A stretch of DNA of 64,000 nucleotides from Arthrobacter sp. CAU 1506 (GCF_005047635.1 NZ_SUKC01000011.1:99513-163512); one strand, 5' to 3'; counted from the stretch's first letter, positions 33,942-43,210 are shown. Translations and numbers: made by a program. The notes: a model not told the origin generated them from the letters alone.

Positions 33942-35477
33942 TCAGCGGCGCCCGGAGCTCGCCGCGGACAAACGCGAGCTGCGGCGGGCATCGGCCACGG
34001 CGATCAGCAGCGTGGCAACGACCGAGGCAGCGGTGACGCACAGGCCCGCGGTGATCGCTGCCGTCCAGCCGGCCCGGGCCTGGACCGCAAAGGCCACGGC
34101 GGTGATTACGGCGATGCCCACGGCAGTGCCGATCCGCTGCGATGTCTGCAGCACTCCCCCGGCGCTGCCCGAATACTCCAGCGGCACTTCAGCGAGGGTC
34201 AATGTCTGGTTGGGAGTGATGATCAGGCCCTGCGCCATACCGATGAACGACAGCGTCAGCAGCATCCACCAGATACTGAGCACCCCGGCCGCCTCCCATT
34301 GGATGACGGCGATGGTCAGGCCCAGCCCCAGCAACGCGCAGAGGATGCCGACCACGATCGATGTCCGCCCGTGCTCCAGGACCCGCTGGCCCGACCAGTG
34401 CGACGCATAGGCACCGAGCAGGGCGGCGGGCAGGCCGATCAGCCCGGCCTCGAGCGCGGTGCCGCCCAGCCCTTGCTGGATGTAGAGGGCCACCAGCACC
34501 CACACACTGGTTACGCCCATGAAGTAGAGGCCTGCGATCAAGGAGCCGTTCGAAAAGCTGTGCGTGCGGAAAATGCGCAGGTCCACCATCGGGCTTCGGC
34601 CCCGGCTCCGGTAGGCGTGTTCCCACCACGCCCACAACGCCAGCAGCGCAGCGCCGCCCGGCAGCAGCAGCCAGATCCAGGGCCCGGCCCCGCGTTCCAC
34701 GAAAGGCAACAGCAGCGCCAGCACGGCCAGGCCCAGGAGCACCGCTCCGAGGGGATCCAGATCCCGGTCGGCATCTGCCGCCTTGGGACGGCCGGCCCCG
34801 GCGTGACGGGGTTTAAACCACGCTAACGCGAGCACAATGGCCAGGATCCCCACCGGGACATTGACCAGGAACGTCCAACGCCACCCCTCCTGCACGCCGA
34901 CGAACTCGATGATCATCCCGCCTAGCAAGGGCCCGATGGCCACCGAAATGCCGATCACGCTGCCGAGTGCACCGTAGGCCCGGCCGCGTTCGGCACCGCG
35001 AAAGTACTGCTGGATCATGCCCACGGCCTGCGGATTCAGCAGTCCGGAACCGAGTCCTTGTAGAAAGCGCGTGATGTTCAAGCTGAGCGGGTCGGGGGCC
35101 AGTCCGGCGGCCACCGAGGCCAGGGTGAAGAGCGCGACGCCGGCGATGAACAACGGACCGCGGCCCAGGATGTCTCCCGCCCGGCCTGCGGCCACCAGCA
35201 CCACGCCGAAGGTCAGGGCGTAGCCGGACAGGACCCACTGCAGGTCAGAATCGGAGGCGCCCAGCCCGATCTGGATGGACGGCAGCACCACATTGACAAT
35301 GCTGACGCTCACCAGCGACATGAAAATGGCCACCAGCAGCACGGACAGGATCCGCCAGCGGCCGGGATCCGGCACGTACCCCTGCTCGGCGCCGTCCGGG
35401 CCGTCCGGGCTCTCCGTTATGCCGGCAGCGGGTCGGTTCTGAGCGGGGTGGGGAGCGGAGTCAGGGTCTGGGGTCAC
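33942..35477 (-). CDS. MFS transporter, DHA2 (EmrB/QacA) family
   Basis: A 511-residue transporter with about 14 membrane helices. The DHA2 markers are visible: SVSIVNVVLPSIQIGLGASDSDLQWVLSGYALTFGVVLVAAGRAGDILGRGPLFIAG (motifs A and D1) and LQGLGSGLLNPQAVGMIQQYFRGAERGRAYGALGSVIGISVAIGPLLGG (motif C, usual in drug/proton antiporters). It starts at GTG 35477 without a clear ribosome binding site, so the exact N-terminus is uncertain. Likely a drug or metabolite exporter; no regulator is adjacent. Confidence 0.92.
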   Translation of the reverse strand: MTPDPDSAPHPAQNRPAAGITESPDGPDGAEQGYVPDPGRWRILSVLLVAIFMSLVSVSIVNVVLPSIQIGLGASDSDLQWVLSGYALTFGVVLVAAGRAGDILGRGPLFIAGVALFTLASVAAGLAPDPLSLNITRFLQGLGSGLLNPQAVGMIQQYFRGAERGRAYGALGSVIGISVAIGPLLGGMIIEFVGVQEGWRWTFLVNVPVGILAIVLALAWFKPRHAGAGRPKAADADRDLDPLGAVLLGLAVLALLLPFVERGAGPWIWLLLPGGAALLALWAWWEHAYRSRGRSPMVDLRIFRTHSFSNGSLIAGLYFMGVTSVWVLVALYIQQGLGGTALEAGLIGLPAALLGAYASHWSGQRVLEHGRTSIVVGILCALLGLGLTIAVIQWEAAGVLSIWWMLLTLSFIGMAQGLIITPNQTLTLAEVPLEYSGSAGGVLQTSQRIGTAVGIAVITAVAFAVQARAGWTAAITAGLCVTAASVVATLLIAVADARRSSRLSAASSGRR

Positions 35478-35597
35478 CCCTCATTCATACGCCGGGTGCG
35501 TGCCCCTGCCAAACGGTACGAATCCGTCCCGCTGCGTGTAGGCCTGAACTCCGGCGGGGTTGCCTGAACTCCGGTGTGAACACCGGCGGCCTGGGCT

Positions 35598-36101
35598 CTA
35601 CGGTCGTTGGCGCAACCGGTTCAGGTAGAACGCAGCCGACACGGCCGCCAGCAGTTCCAGCAGGATGACGCCCAGCATCATTTCGGTGTGCGGAAGGACT
35701 GCTGTCAGGGACTCCGCACCGACGGCGGTCCCCACGGGGCCTGCGCCGAGCGCAGTGCTCCCGGCGGCGGCGACACCGTGCCCGGCGTGGCCGCCGCCGT
35801 ACGAACCGGCCCCGGTCAGCAGCCAGGTGTGGAAGGCTGCCATGGCAAGGGCCGCCAACATCAGCATCCGGGCCGGTCCTGCCCCGCCGCGGCGCCAAGA
35901 CTTGAGCGCACACGGCAGGCAGAACGCGGCCATGGCCAGCATCAGCAGGCTCTGCCACGGGGTGTCCAGGTGCTGCCAGGCCATCCACAGGTGGGCGGCG
36001 ATGGAAGTGAAGGCGACCACGGCGCACAGCCGGGCCAGCCGCACAAGCCGGGCCCCGGCGTCGTGCTGGGCCGTGGATCCCCACTGTGCAACCGCGGTCA
36101 T
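35598..36101 (-). CDS. Small membrane protein coupled to the copper amine oxidase gene
   Basis: A 167-residue protein with about four hydrophobic segments (residues 20-40, 48-64, 75-95 and 133-152). The second carries a CLPC (Cys-x2-Cys) motif and conserved-looking His residues lie nearby (HLW, HTW, GGGHAGHG, PHTEMM). Overall layout resembles the DUF5134 group, but I am not certain. AGGGGG sits 7 bases before ATG 36101; an in-frame GTG at 36107 is less likely. Only 15 bases separate it from the end of the amine oxidase gene, so co-translation is likely. A copper-related role is speculative. Confidence 0.72.
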   Translation of the reverse strand: MTAVAQWGSTAQHDAGARLVRLARLCAVVAFTSIAAHLWMAWQHLDTPWQSLLMLAMAAFCLPCALKSWRRGGAGPARMLMLAALAMAAFHTWLLTGAGSYGGGHAGHGVAAAGSTALGAGPVGTAVGAESLTAVLPHTEMMLGVILLELLAAVSAAFYLNRLRQRP

Positions 36102-36116
36102 CTCCACACCCCCTGG

Positions 36117-38030
36117 TTAGCTGTGGCAGTGCCCGCCGGCGGCAGGCGTATTTGCCGGCACGTCCAGCACGGGGCTGCGGTCGAAGAAACCATCCGGGCG
36201 GAGCCTGAATCCGGCCGTGTCTACCGGCATGATAGGCCAGTCCTCCACCCGCGGATAGTGGGTCAGGCCGAAGGTATGCCAGAGCACAATGTCCTCGCCA
36301 TCGATGTTGCGGTCCTGCGCCACGTAGGCCGGCAGTCCGGCGCCGCCGGCATGCTGGTTCACGAAGTCGCCGGTCGGGTAGCGCTCGTACTCGGCATACT
36401 GGGTAACCCACAGGTCCTTGGCAGCGAAGGCCGCGCGCTTGGCCACGGAGGACTCCGGGTCGGCCAGCAGCGTGGGCTGGCCCTGCGGCATCAGCTTGTA
36501 GGCCACCGGCTCGCCCAGCCGGTTGGTGGATTCCGGGTTGGAGATGTGCCAGGTCCGGCCGGCCGGCATGTTGGCCTCGCGGACGCCCTCGGACTCGGTC
36601 TTCAGCAGAGCACGACGGCGGGTGAAGGCGTTGCCGCGCTCGTTGCCTTCGCCGAGGGGAACCCGCACAGCTTCTTCTTCCTCCACCCGGTTGGTGAAGC
36701 CGTCCAGCGCCATATCCAGCCGCGCGCTGAACAGGTGCTGGTGGTACGGCGCGCCCAGGCCCGGAGCCATCTCGGAGGCGTACTCGTAGCCCTTGCCCGG
36801 GTAGGCGCTGGTGAACACGATGCCGGTGGCCTTGGCCTCGAACTCAATGGTGCCGTCGAGGTAGAGGTACCAGTAGAAGCCGTAGTCGTAGTTGCCGATG
36901 GTGGTGAAGAAGGAGACCACCATGCGCCGGTTGCGGCGGGTGTAGTTGATCCCGGTCCACAGGTCGGAGTGCTTGGCCAGGATGGAGTAATCCTCTTCGT
37001 GCATGCAGATGCCGTTGCGGATCTCCCGCGGGTTGCCGAAACCGTCGGCGATCACGGGCGAGAGGTAGGTGATCTCGCCCAGGCAGTCGCAGCCCAGTTC
37101 CAGCGAGTTGGCGTACTGGCCCACCAGATATTCGCCGGTGTCGAAGTAGTTCTGCCAGGAGCGCACCGGCGACGGGTCGCCGTACGGCACCACCATTTCG
37201 GCGATCGAAGCCCGTTTGATGATGGAGCGGGTGCGGTCGCCGTCCTTGAAGCCGATGTTGTGCAGCACCACGCCTTCGCGGACGTCGAAGCCGACGTCAA
37301 AGGACCACTTCTCCCACTCGATGTGGTTGCCGCCAGTGACCGTGAAGCTGGGTCCTTCGGGCTGGGTGATCTCGATGGGCTTCTGTGTGGTGCGGAGTTC
37401 GCCGGTCAGTTCCGGATCCGTGTAGTTGCCGTGCTCGGCCGGAACCGGCATGGCGCCGAAGTCCAGCACCTGGTCCACGGTCTTGTTCACGATGTCCACA
37501 TAGGCCACCAGCCCGTCGATCGGGTGCGCCCAGGCACTGTCCTCCGGGAAGTTTTGGTAGAACGCCAGGCCGCGCAGGATCCGCCGGCCCTTCTCCTCCG
37601 GATACTCGAACACCCCGGCAGAGAGCGGTGCGACCCGCACCTTGTCGATTTCCAGACCGCGGTCGGCAATCGCCCTCAACCAGCGTTCATCGGTGGACAG
37701 GATGGCCTCGACGACCTCGAACTCCTCCTCGAGTACCGGCAGCTCGCCGGTCACCGAGGTATCCAGCTCAACCTGTGTCAGGACCTTGCGGGAGGTGACG
37801 GAAACGGTCACATCCTTGGGCGCGGCGCCCGTGACGTCCAGCAGGAAGGCCCGGAACCGCCGGTCTCCGCTCGCTTCACCAGCGCGGCGCGGCGGATCCA
37901 GCAGCCCAAGGTAGGCGAAGCGGGTGTTCTCCCCCGCCAGCCCTGCCTCAGCCAGAATGGTGCGGACGGCGGTGATTTCCTCGGCGGAGGCCAAAGCGTA
38001 GGAGGAAACGGTGGCGGCAGCGGTGGTCAT
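36117..38030 (-). CDS. Copper-containing primary amine oxidase (phenylethylamine/tyramine oxidase)
   Basis: A 637-residue TPQ/copper enzyme converting primary amines, O2 and water to aldehyde, ammonia and H2O2. The topaquinone precursor is Tyr381 in [10 protein letters not shown]; the catalytic base is Asp297 (NYFDTGEY); copper ligands are His430 and His432 (PYHQHLF) and His591 (GLTHYPR). Each number is one less than in the 638-residue Arthrobacter globiformis phenylethylamine oxidase, which it resembles throughout, including SHCHG/GHCHS at the C-terminus. No signal peptide. It is divergent from a TetR regulator and near an AraC/FeaR-like one. Confidence 0.97.
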   Translation of the reverse strand: MTTAAATVSSYALASAEEITAVRTILAEAGLAGENTRFAYLGLLDPPRRAGEASGDRRFRAFLLDVTGAAPKDVTVSVTSRKVLTQVELDTSVTGELPVLEEEFEVVEAILSTDERWLRAIADRGLEIDKVRVAPLSAGVFEYPEEKGRRILRGLAFYQNFPEDSAWAHPIDGLVAYVDIVNKTVDQVLDFGAMPVPAEHGNYTDPELTGELRTTQKPIEITQPEGPSFTVTGGNHIEWEKWSFDVGFDVREGVVLHNIGFKDGDRTRSIIKRASIAEMVVPYGDPSPVRSWQNYFDTGEYLVGQYANSLELGCDCLGEITYLSPVIADGFGNPREIRNGICMHEEDYSILAKHSDLWTGINYTRRNRRMVVSFFTTIGNYDYGFYWYLYLDGTIEFEAKATGIVFTSAYPGKGYEYASEMAPGLGAPYHQHLFSARLDMALDGFTNRVEEEEAVRVPLGEGNERGNAFTRRRALLKTESEGVREANMPAGRTWHISNPESTNRLGEPVAYKLMPQGQPTLLADPESSVAKRAAFAAKDLWVTQYAEYERYPTGDFVNQHAGGAGLPAYVAQDRNIDGEDIVLWHTFGLTHYPRVEDWPIMPVDTAGFRLRPDGFFDRSPVLDVPANTPAAGGHCHS

Positions 38031-38196
38031 GGCGGCCCTTTCTCAAACGGATTGGGAAACGCGGAGACGAATTTTTCGGCTGTGATCGACACCACGTTCT
38101 TTTTTCTATGTTCGTAGAGAATAACCCTCAGTAGGATTCATGGCAAGGGTTTTTTCTACGCACGTTTTTTCTACGCACGATTACAGGAGGCGGCCG
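38031..38196. promoter_or_regulatory. Divergent control region of amine oxidase and TetR regulator
   Basis: 166 AT-richer bases with three copies of TTTTTTCTAyG followed by variable bases: 38100-38114 (degenerate), 38150-38164 and 38165-38179 (identical, adjacent). CTATG-TT-CGTAG (38106-38117) is an imperfect palindrome. These are candidate regulator sites for both genes. Confidence 0.5.
38150..38179 (+). repeat. Perfect 15 bp direct repeat
   Basis: TTTTTTCTACGCACG occurs twice in direct succession just upstream of the preferred TetR start codon. If translation began at the upstream ATG 38140 it would encode a repeated V-F-S-T-H, which is unlikely in a TetR protein and supports the later GTG. 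Confidence 0.8.
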
Positions 38197-38793
38197 GTGC
38201 CGAAGATCGTCGACCACGACCAACGCAGGGTCGATTTGGTCCAAGCGACGTGGCGGATCATCGCCCGGCACGGCATCGACGGTGCCACCATGCGCGAAAT
38301 AGCCGCGGAAGCAGGCTTTGCCAACGGCGCGCTCAAGCCCTACTTCCCCACCAAGGACGACCTGCTGGCCTTTGCCTTCGGCTACGTCTTCGACCAGACA
38401 AACCGGCGGGTGGCCGACTCCATCCGTGGCCACAGCGGCCTGGACGCCTTGCGGCGGTATTGCCTGGAGGTATTGCCCGTCACCGATGTGACCATCAGCG
38501 AGGCCCGACTGGTCATTCCGTTCTGGCAAAAGGCGCTCACCGATCCGGACAAGGCCGCACTCCATTCCGACTCCATGGAACGCTGGCGCGTGGACTTCAT
38601 GCGCTTCCTCGCCGAGGCCCGGGAGGCCGGCGAGGTCCGCTCTCCGGCCAGCGACGATGTGCTGGCCGGGCAGCTCCTGTCCTTCCTGCTGGGCGCGCAG
38701 ATCACCGCCTCACTCACCCCTGACCACCACTCCCCTGAGCAGTTGATCGAGCACCTGGACAGTTGGCTTCGAATGGTCTCCGCGGATTCCTGA
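38197..38793 (+). CDS. TetR-family regulator next to the amine oxidase
   Basis: A 198-residue regulator from GTG 38197. The DNA-binding domain is RVDLVQATWRIIARHGIDGATMREIAAEAGFANGALKPYFPTKDDLLAFAFGYV; the C-terminal domain resembles BetI-like regulators (ARLVIPFWQKAL). GTG 38197 has AGGAGG at a spacing of 6 and starts the domain at the usual distance; the in-frame ATG 38140 would add the translated direct repeat. It is divergent from the amine oxidase gene and probably represses it. Confidence 0.9.
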   Translation: MPKIVDHDQRRVDLVQATWRIIARHGIDGATMREIAAEAGFANGALKPYFPTKDDLLAFAFGYVFDQTNRRVADSIRGHSGLDALRRYCLEVLPVTDVTISEARLVIPFWQKALTDPDKAALHSDSMERWRVDFMRFLAEAREAGEVRSPASDDVLAGQLLSFLLGAQITASLTPDHHSPEQLIEHLDSWLRMVSADS

Positions 38794-38826
38794 TCAAAAT
38801 TGTTTTTCGCCCGTTGTGGAAAATAG

Positions 38827-38880
38827 ATGACAACGTGCCCCCGCAGGCGCTATGGTGTGGAGACTGTGTCCTGAGACACA
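38827..38880 (+). promoter_or_regulatory. Promoter and palindrome of the AraC-type regulator gene
   Basis: ATGACA (38827-38832), 18-base spacer, TATGGT (38851-38856). The perfect inverted repeat TGTGTC-CTGA-GACACA (38865-38880) lies just downstream, at or after the transcription start, where a bound repressor would block elongation. Confidence 0.4.
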
Positions 38881-38912
38881 CCTGAAAACCGGTTCCAAGC
38901 GAAGGGGCCATT

Positions 38913-39989
38913 GTGACGATCACCTTTCCCGAACGCAGCACCCACACCTCATCCGGCACCGCCGGAACCGCTAGCGATTTCGCCAATGCCGCGCCTGCCA
39001 CGCCGGCCGCGGCTCCCGCACCTTCCCAGCCGCGCACCCCGTCTGCGCCGTCCGCGCCTTCCGCGGTCCAGGTTGCCGAGGCCCGCTCGTTCGCCGAGTG
39101 GAACACGCTGATCTCCGAGTCCTTTGTGCCCCTGCAGGCCCGCACCAACTCCCCCGCCGGATTCCACGGCCGCCTGCGCTCCCGGGTCCTGGACGAATTG
39201 TCCGTGGTGGAAGTGACCGCGAACAGCCACAAGGTGCTGCGCACGCCCGCGCTCATCACGCGGTCCGACCGGCTCTACTACAAGCTCAACCTGCAACTGT
39301 CCGGCACCGGCATCCTCGTCCAGGACAACCGCGAAGCCACGCTGCGCCCGGGCGATCTGGCGGTCTATGACACCCACCGGCCCTACACCTTGGAGTTCGA
39401 CGACGACTTCCGCACCCTGGTGCTGATGTTCCCGCACGACGCGTTGGACCTGCCGCCGGATTCCGTGACCGATCTGACCGCCGTCCGGTTCGCCGGGGAC
39501 GCCGGCATCGGCCGGATGATCAGCCCGTTCATGGTCCAATTGGCGGACAACCTTGAACTGCTCTCGGGCCCCAGCGGCCACAGGCTGGCCCATAACGCCG
39601 TCGACCTGCTCGCAACCCTGTTTGACAGCGAACTGCGCAGCGAGAACGGGCCCCAGCGCGGCCATCATGGCGAATTGCTGGCACGGATCCGCCAGCACAT
39701 CGATGCCAATCTGGGCGACCCGGAACTGTCTCCGGCAGCCATTGCCGCAGCCCACTTCATCTCCACCCGGCACTTGCACAGCATTTTCCACGACGCCGGC
39801 ACCACCGTAGCCGGGTGGATCCGCGCCCGACGGCTCGAACGCTGCCGTCGCGACCTGCGCGACCCGCTGCAGGCAGACCGTGCGGTCGGTGCCATCGCCA
39901 CGCGTTGGGGCTTCACCGATGCAGCCCATTTCAGCCGGGTGTTTCGCAGTGCCTTTGGCGTTCCGCCGAGCACTTACCGGCGCGGCTGA
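38913..39989 (+). CDS. AraC-family regulator, FeaR-like
   Basis: A 358-residue regulator. A Pro/Ala/Ser-rich N-terminus of about 50 residues precedes an AraC-binding-like domain (FAEWNTLISESFVPLQ; YYKLNLQLSGTGILVQDNREATLRPGDLAVYDTHRPYTLEF). The C-terminal double HTH is complete (ISTRHLHSIFHDAGTTVAGWIRARRLERCRRDL; IATRWGFTDAAHFSRVFRSAFGVPPSTYR). In Escherichia coli, FeaR of this type activates the amine oxidase and aldehyde dehydrogenase genes; a like role for the nearby amine oxidase is inferred. GTG 38913 follows GAAGGGG. Confidence 0.9.
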   Translation: MTITFPERSTHTSSGTAGTASDFANAAPATPAAAPAPSQPRTPSAPSAPSAVQVAEARSFAEWNTLISESFVPLQARTNSPAGFHGRLRSRVLDELSVVEVTANSHKVLRTPALITRSDRLYYKLNLQLSGTGILVQDNREATLRPGDLAVYDTHRPYTLEFDDDFRTLVLMFPHDALDLPPDSVTDLTAVRFAGDAGIGRMISPFMVQLADNLELLSGPSGHRLAHNAVDLLATLFDSELRSENGPQRGHHGELLARIRQHIDANLGDPELSPAAIAAAHFISTRHLHSIFHDAGTTVAGWIRARRLERCRRDLRDPLQADRAVGAIATRWGFTDAAHFSRVFRSAFGVPPSTYRRG

Positions 39990-39994
39990 GCGGG

Positions 39995-40660
39995 TCAGCG
40001 GCCGGCGACGGCTTGCAGAAGCTGGCGGAACGCCCTGAGGTTGCGGGGCGCTGTGGCCGGTTCACGGGCAGCATCGATTCCCGCTTCGCGGATGGCGCCG
40101 ATGAGGAGCCCCGCAACCGCCTCTATGTCGATGTCGGCACGCAGCTCCCCGCGCTCCTGGGCCTGCTGGAGTTCGCCGACAAACATGTCGAGGGTATGTT
40201 GCGAGGCGCTGCCCCGGCGCTTGCCGATCCCGAAGTGCTGGGGCCCCGAGACGTTGTAGAAGAAGCCCAGCTCGCGCCGAGCGGCAAGGCCGAGCATGGC
40301 ACGCGGGTAGGCGCAGAGCTTCTCGATCCAATCGTCTTGCCCCGCAGCGTCGCGCTCCGCTGCGTCGATCAAATCCTGGCCAACCCTCTTGTAGGCTTCG
40401 GCCAACACGTCGGCACGGCCCCCCGGAAAATGCGCGTAAAGGGTGGCCCTTGACGTGCCGGCCCGCGCAGTGATCCGGTCGATGGTGGCAGCCTTCTCCC
40501 CCAACGCGTCGATGATGTCGATGGCTGAGCGCACCAAGTCGTGACGGGTTTGCAGCTGCTGCCGCTTGCGGAGCGGAAGGGGCAGCTCAGCAAGCTGGGT
40601 CCCCGACTCTCCCTCCCCTCGGCGCGCCGTGGACGGACCCGAACCATCGTCGGCGTTCAT
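39995..40660 (-). CDS. TetR-family regulator of the kinase-aminotransferase cluster
   Basis: A 221-residue regulator. HTH region: HDLVRSAIDIIDALGEKAATIDRITARAGTSRATLYAHFPGGRADVLAEAYKRVG; the N-terminal 30 residues are variable. Its ATG overlaps the stop of the large fusion gene by 4 bases (ATGA), so it belongs to the same minus-strand operon and very probably controls the divergent promoter region at 42994-43210, where a perfect 15 bp palindrome is found. The inducer is likely the amine substrate or a phosphorylated intermediate. Confidence 0.92.
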   Translation of the reverse strand: MNADDGSGPSTARRGEGESGTQLAELPLPLRKRQQLQTRHDLVRSAIDIIDALGEKAATIDRITARAGTSRATLYAHFPGGRADVLAEAYKRVGQDLIDAAERDAAGQDDWIEKLCAYPRAMLGLAARRELGFFYNVSGPQHFGIGKRRGSASQHTLDMFVGELQQAQERGELRADIDIEAVAGLLIGAIREAGIDAAREPATAPRNLRAFRQLLQAVAGR

Positions 40661-42993
40661 GCGTGGACGGCTTCTGCATGGGTTTCCGCGGCGAGTGCCA
40701 CGTCGAGAGCGTCTATGACGCGGTCGAGTTCGTCCCGGCCAATCACCAGTGGCGGCCGGATCTTGAGGATGTTGTCGTTCGGCCCAATCCGACTGATCAG
40801 GATCCGTTTCCGCACGAGAGCTTCGACGATCCGTTTGGCCAAACCGGCATCCGGGCGGCCGGCGTCGTCAACAAGTTCCAAACCGAAGAACAGGCCTCGT
40901 CCCTTAGCAGAGGCCGCCCGGCGATGGCTGGCTACCAAGTCTTCGAGCCGGCGGGCAACGTGCCGTCCAAGTTCACCTGAGCGGGCAATCAGCCCGTGTT
41001 CGGTGATCTCGTTCAGCACGGCTTGGCCGGCAGCCGCCGCGGTGGCGGTGCCGGCAAAAGTATTGAAGTACATGTTGGCGCTGCTGAAGGACTCAAGGAT
41101 TGCGGCGGTGGTGACCACGCCGCCCAGCGGATAGCCATTGCCCAACGGCTTGCCAAGCGTGACCAGGTCCGGCTCAATGCCGGTCGCCTGGTGCCCCCAC
41201 CAGACATCACCCAAACGGCCCAACCCGGTCTGGACCTCGTCTGCAATAACCAAGCCGCCGGCCGCACGAATCCGCTCGACGACCCCCTCAAGGTACCCCG
41301 CCGGCACCCGGGGCAGACCCTCGGTGGAGAACGCCGGCTCGATCAGCAGGGCAGCCACACCATGGCCGGATTCGACCAGGGATGCGATGGCCTCGTCAAT
41401 CGCTGCCAAAGCGCGCTCCAGGATGATTCGCGAATCTGCGTTCTCCCCCTCGCCATCAAGATCCGGTACGTGAATGGGGCGGACATGGTCGCCAAATGGC
41501 TCCGAAACGGCCAAACCGGTCGTCAGCGCGGCGAGTGCAATCGTGTTGCCGTGGTAGCTGTGATCGGTGACAATCACGCCGCTGCGGCCGGTCATGTGCC
41601 TCGCAATTCGGATGGCAAGCTCGTTGGACTCGGATCCGCTGTTCGTGAAGTAGACGCGGTCAAGCGGTGCGTCGAAGGTGCCTAAGAGCTGCTCGGCGTA
41701 GTCCACGATTGGTTCACTGAGGTACCGCGTGTGCACATTGAGCGTATTGAGCTGTCGGCATACGGCATCTGCCACCCGAGGATTTGCGTGGCCGACCTGA
41801 GGAACATTGTTGTACGCGTCGAGAAAGCGGTTTCCCTCCGAATCGACCAACCACACGCCGTCGCCGGACACGAAGTGCAGCGGCCGGTCGTAGAACAGGG
41901 GCGAGTAGGGTCCGATGGTCGCGGTCCGGCGGGCAAGCAGGCTGGCATCCGGTGGGGTGTGCTGCCCCGCCAACGACTGCCCTTCCGGCAACGGCCTTTC
42001 GACAGCCACGTACTCACGGCACAAATCCACGACGACGGGCAGAACCTCGGACTGCAAAAAGGCGCTGGTTTCGTCCCTCGGTCGATCGGCCGCCCATCCC
42101 AGGTAGGTGAGGCCCCGGGCCAGGATGAACGTGTCCAGGTCCTCCATGGCACGCTCCGGGATAGCCGCATGCCTCCGGTAGCCGGCCAGCAGCGCCTGGC
42201 GATACTCCTCGGCTTGCGGGTGGCGGTGGTACCAAAACAGGATGGTGGCCAGGTCGAACAGCCACCAGCCTTCTCCAAAATCGTCAAAGTCAATCAGGAC
42301 GTGCTGGCCCCCGGCGGTCAGAACATTCTCGGGCGTGAAGTCAGCATGGATGACGCCGTAAAATGCGGGCGCGGTTCCCAACTGATCCAGTCGTTGGCCG
42401 ATGCGCCGCACGGCCGCGTCGATCGCATCGCGTTCATCATCGGTCCGCCCCAGCCGGCGGGGATCACCCCAGAGGGCTGCCGCCCCGGCAAGTCCCTCGG
42501 CGTCCCAGGCCGGCCTGGCGTAGCCGGAGATCTTCCCTATTCGACGCGATGCCAGATGGAACGTGGCGCAGAGTTCGCCGAGTCGCGCGAAAACTTCGGT
42601 CTCCAAGGCGTCCTCGCCGAGCCATGCCTCTCCGGCATCACCCAAGGGCTCACCGCCTGCAATCCACCTCTGCACATCGACGTGGTGCGTCCGCCCGCTG
42701 CTATCGGGCACAGGCGCGAACAGCGCGCCCGCAACGGTCCGGACTACTGCAGGAACCGGGAAACCCTCTGCGCCCAAAGCGGTCATGAAAGCGCCTTCAG
42801 TGCTTACCTCGTCGTCAGTTCGATGACCCAGCCGATGAATTCGCAGCGCGAAGGCGGCTGACCCGTCGGACACGCGGAAGACGACGTTTTCGCGATGTTT
42901 GACGAAGTCGATCACGGCGTCTTCCGCTATCCCAAACATTGGTAGGGCGTTGCGGGCAATAGTGAGGGCTTCCTCACGGGACAGCTGTGACAT
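40657..42993 (-). CDS. APH-type kinase fused to class-III PLP enzyme (putative amino-alcohol/hydroxylysine kinase-phospholyase)
   Basis: A 778-residue fusion. Residues about 20-310 are an aminoglycoside/choline-type kinase: catalytic loop HADFTPENVL and DFDD magnesium site are intact. Residues about 345-770 are a class-III aminotransferase fold: VIADEVQTGLGRLG (PLP Asp) and TLGKPLGNGYPLGG (PLP Lys). The same pair of activities, as separate proteins, forms the human hydroxylysine kinase/phospholyase and ethanolamine-phosphate phospholyase systems. So phosphorylation of a hydroxy-amine followed by removal of phosphate and ammonia is a reasonable inference; a plain transaminase is the alternative. 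GAGGAG lies 4 bases before ATG 42993. Confidence 0.88.
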   Translation of the reverse strand: MSQLSREEALTIARNALPMFGIAEDAVIDFVKHRENVVFRVSDGSAAFALRIHRLGHRTDDEVSTEGAFMTALGAEGFPVPAVVRTVAGALFAPVPDSSGRTHHVDVQRWIAGGEPLGDAGEAWLGEDALETEVFARLGELCATFHLASRRIGKISGYARPAWDAEGLAGAAALWGDPRRLGRTDDERDAIDAAVRRIGQRLDQLGTAPAFYGVIHADFTPENVLTAGGQHVLIDFDDFGEGWWLFDLATILFWYHRHPQAEEYRQALLAGYRRHAAIPERAMEDLDTFILARGLTYLGWAADRPRDETSAFLQSEVLPVVVDLCREYVAVERPLPEGQSLAGQHTPPDASLLARRTATIGPYSPLFYDRPLHFVSGDGVWLVDSEGNRFLDAYNNVPQVGHANPRVADAVCRQLNTLNVHTRYLSEPIVDYAEQLLGTFDAPLDRVYFTNSGSESNELAIRIARHMTGRSGVIVTDHSYHGNTIALAALTTGLAVSEPFGDHVRPIHVPDLDGEGENADSRIILERALAAIDEAIASLVESGHGVAALLIEPAFSTEGLPRVPAGYLEGVVERIRAAGGLVIADEVQTGLGRLGDVWWGHQATGIEPDLVTLGKPLGNGYPLGGVVTTAAILESFSSANMYFNTFAGTATAAAAGQAVLNEITEHGLIARSGELGRHVARRLEDLVASHRRAASAKGRGLFFGLELVDDAGRPDAGLAKRIVEALVRKRILISRIGPNDNILKIRPPLVIGRDELDRVIDALDVALAAETHAEAVHA

Positions 42994-43210
42994 GGGGCTC
43001 CTCGCTCCGAAGTCTGGAATGTGTAACCGCGACTATACTCCTAGTCCAGTCAAATGGAATAGGGTCCGTCGAAGGTCTACTAATCAGACTCTAGGTCTAG
43101 TGACTAGACTGCTATTCCATCTCGCGCGAACTGTGAGTAACTTGTCTCACAGCCAAACCGCGAATGCCGAGAGCAAGGCAATCGCCCGGGCCGAGGGAGT
43201 TGGAGCACAC
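42994..43210. promoter_or_regulatory. Divergent promoter region of the kinase-phospholyase cluster
   Basis: A 217-base AT-richer gap. GTCTAGT-G-ACTAGAC (43095-43109) is a perfect 15 bp palindrome, the best operator candidate for the cluster TetR protein. A 9 bp inverted repeat, ATGGAATAG at 43054-43062 and CTATTCCAT at 43112-43120, encloses it from both sides. On the minus strand TATAGT (43033-43038) is a likely -10 for the fusion gene. Confidence 0.55.

Noticed and set aside
35607..38117. An 836-codon plus-strand open frame opposite the amine oxidase
   Set aside because: The minus strand encodes a complete copper amine oxidase with every active-site residue; the antisense frame has low-complexity, Gln/His/Arg-rich content.
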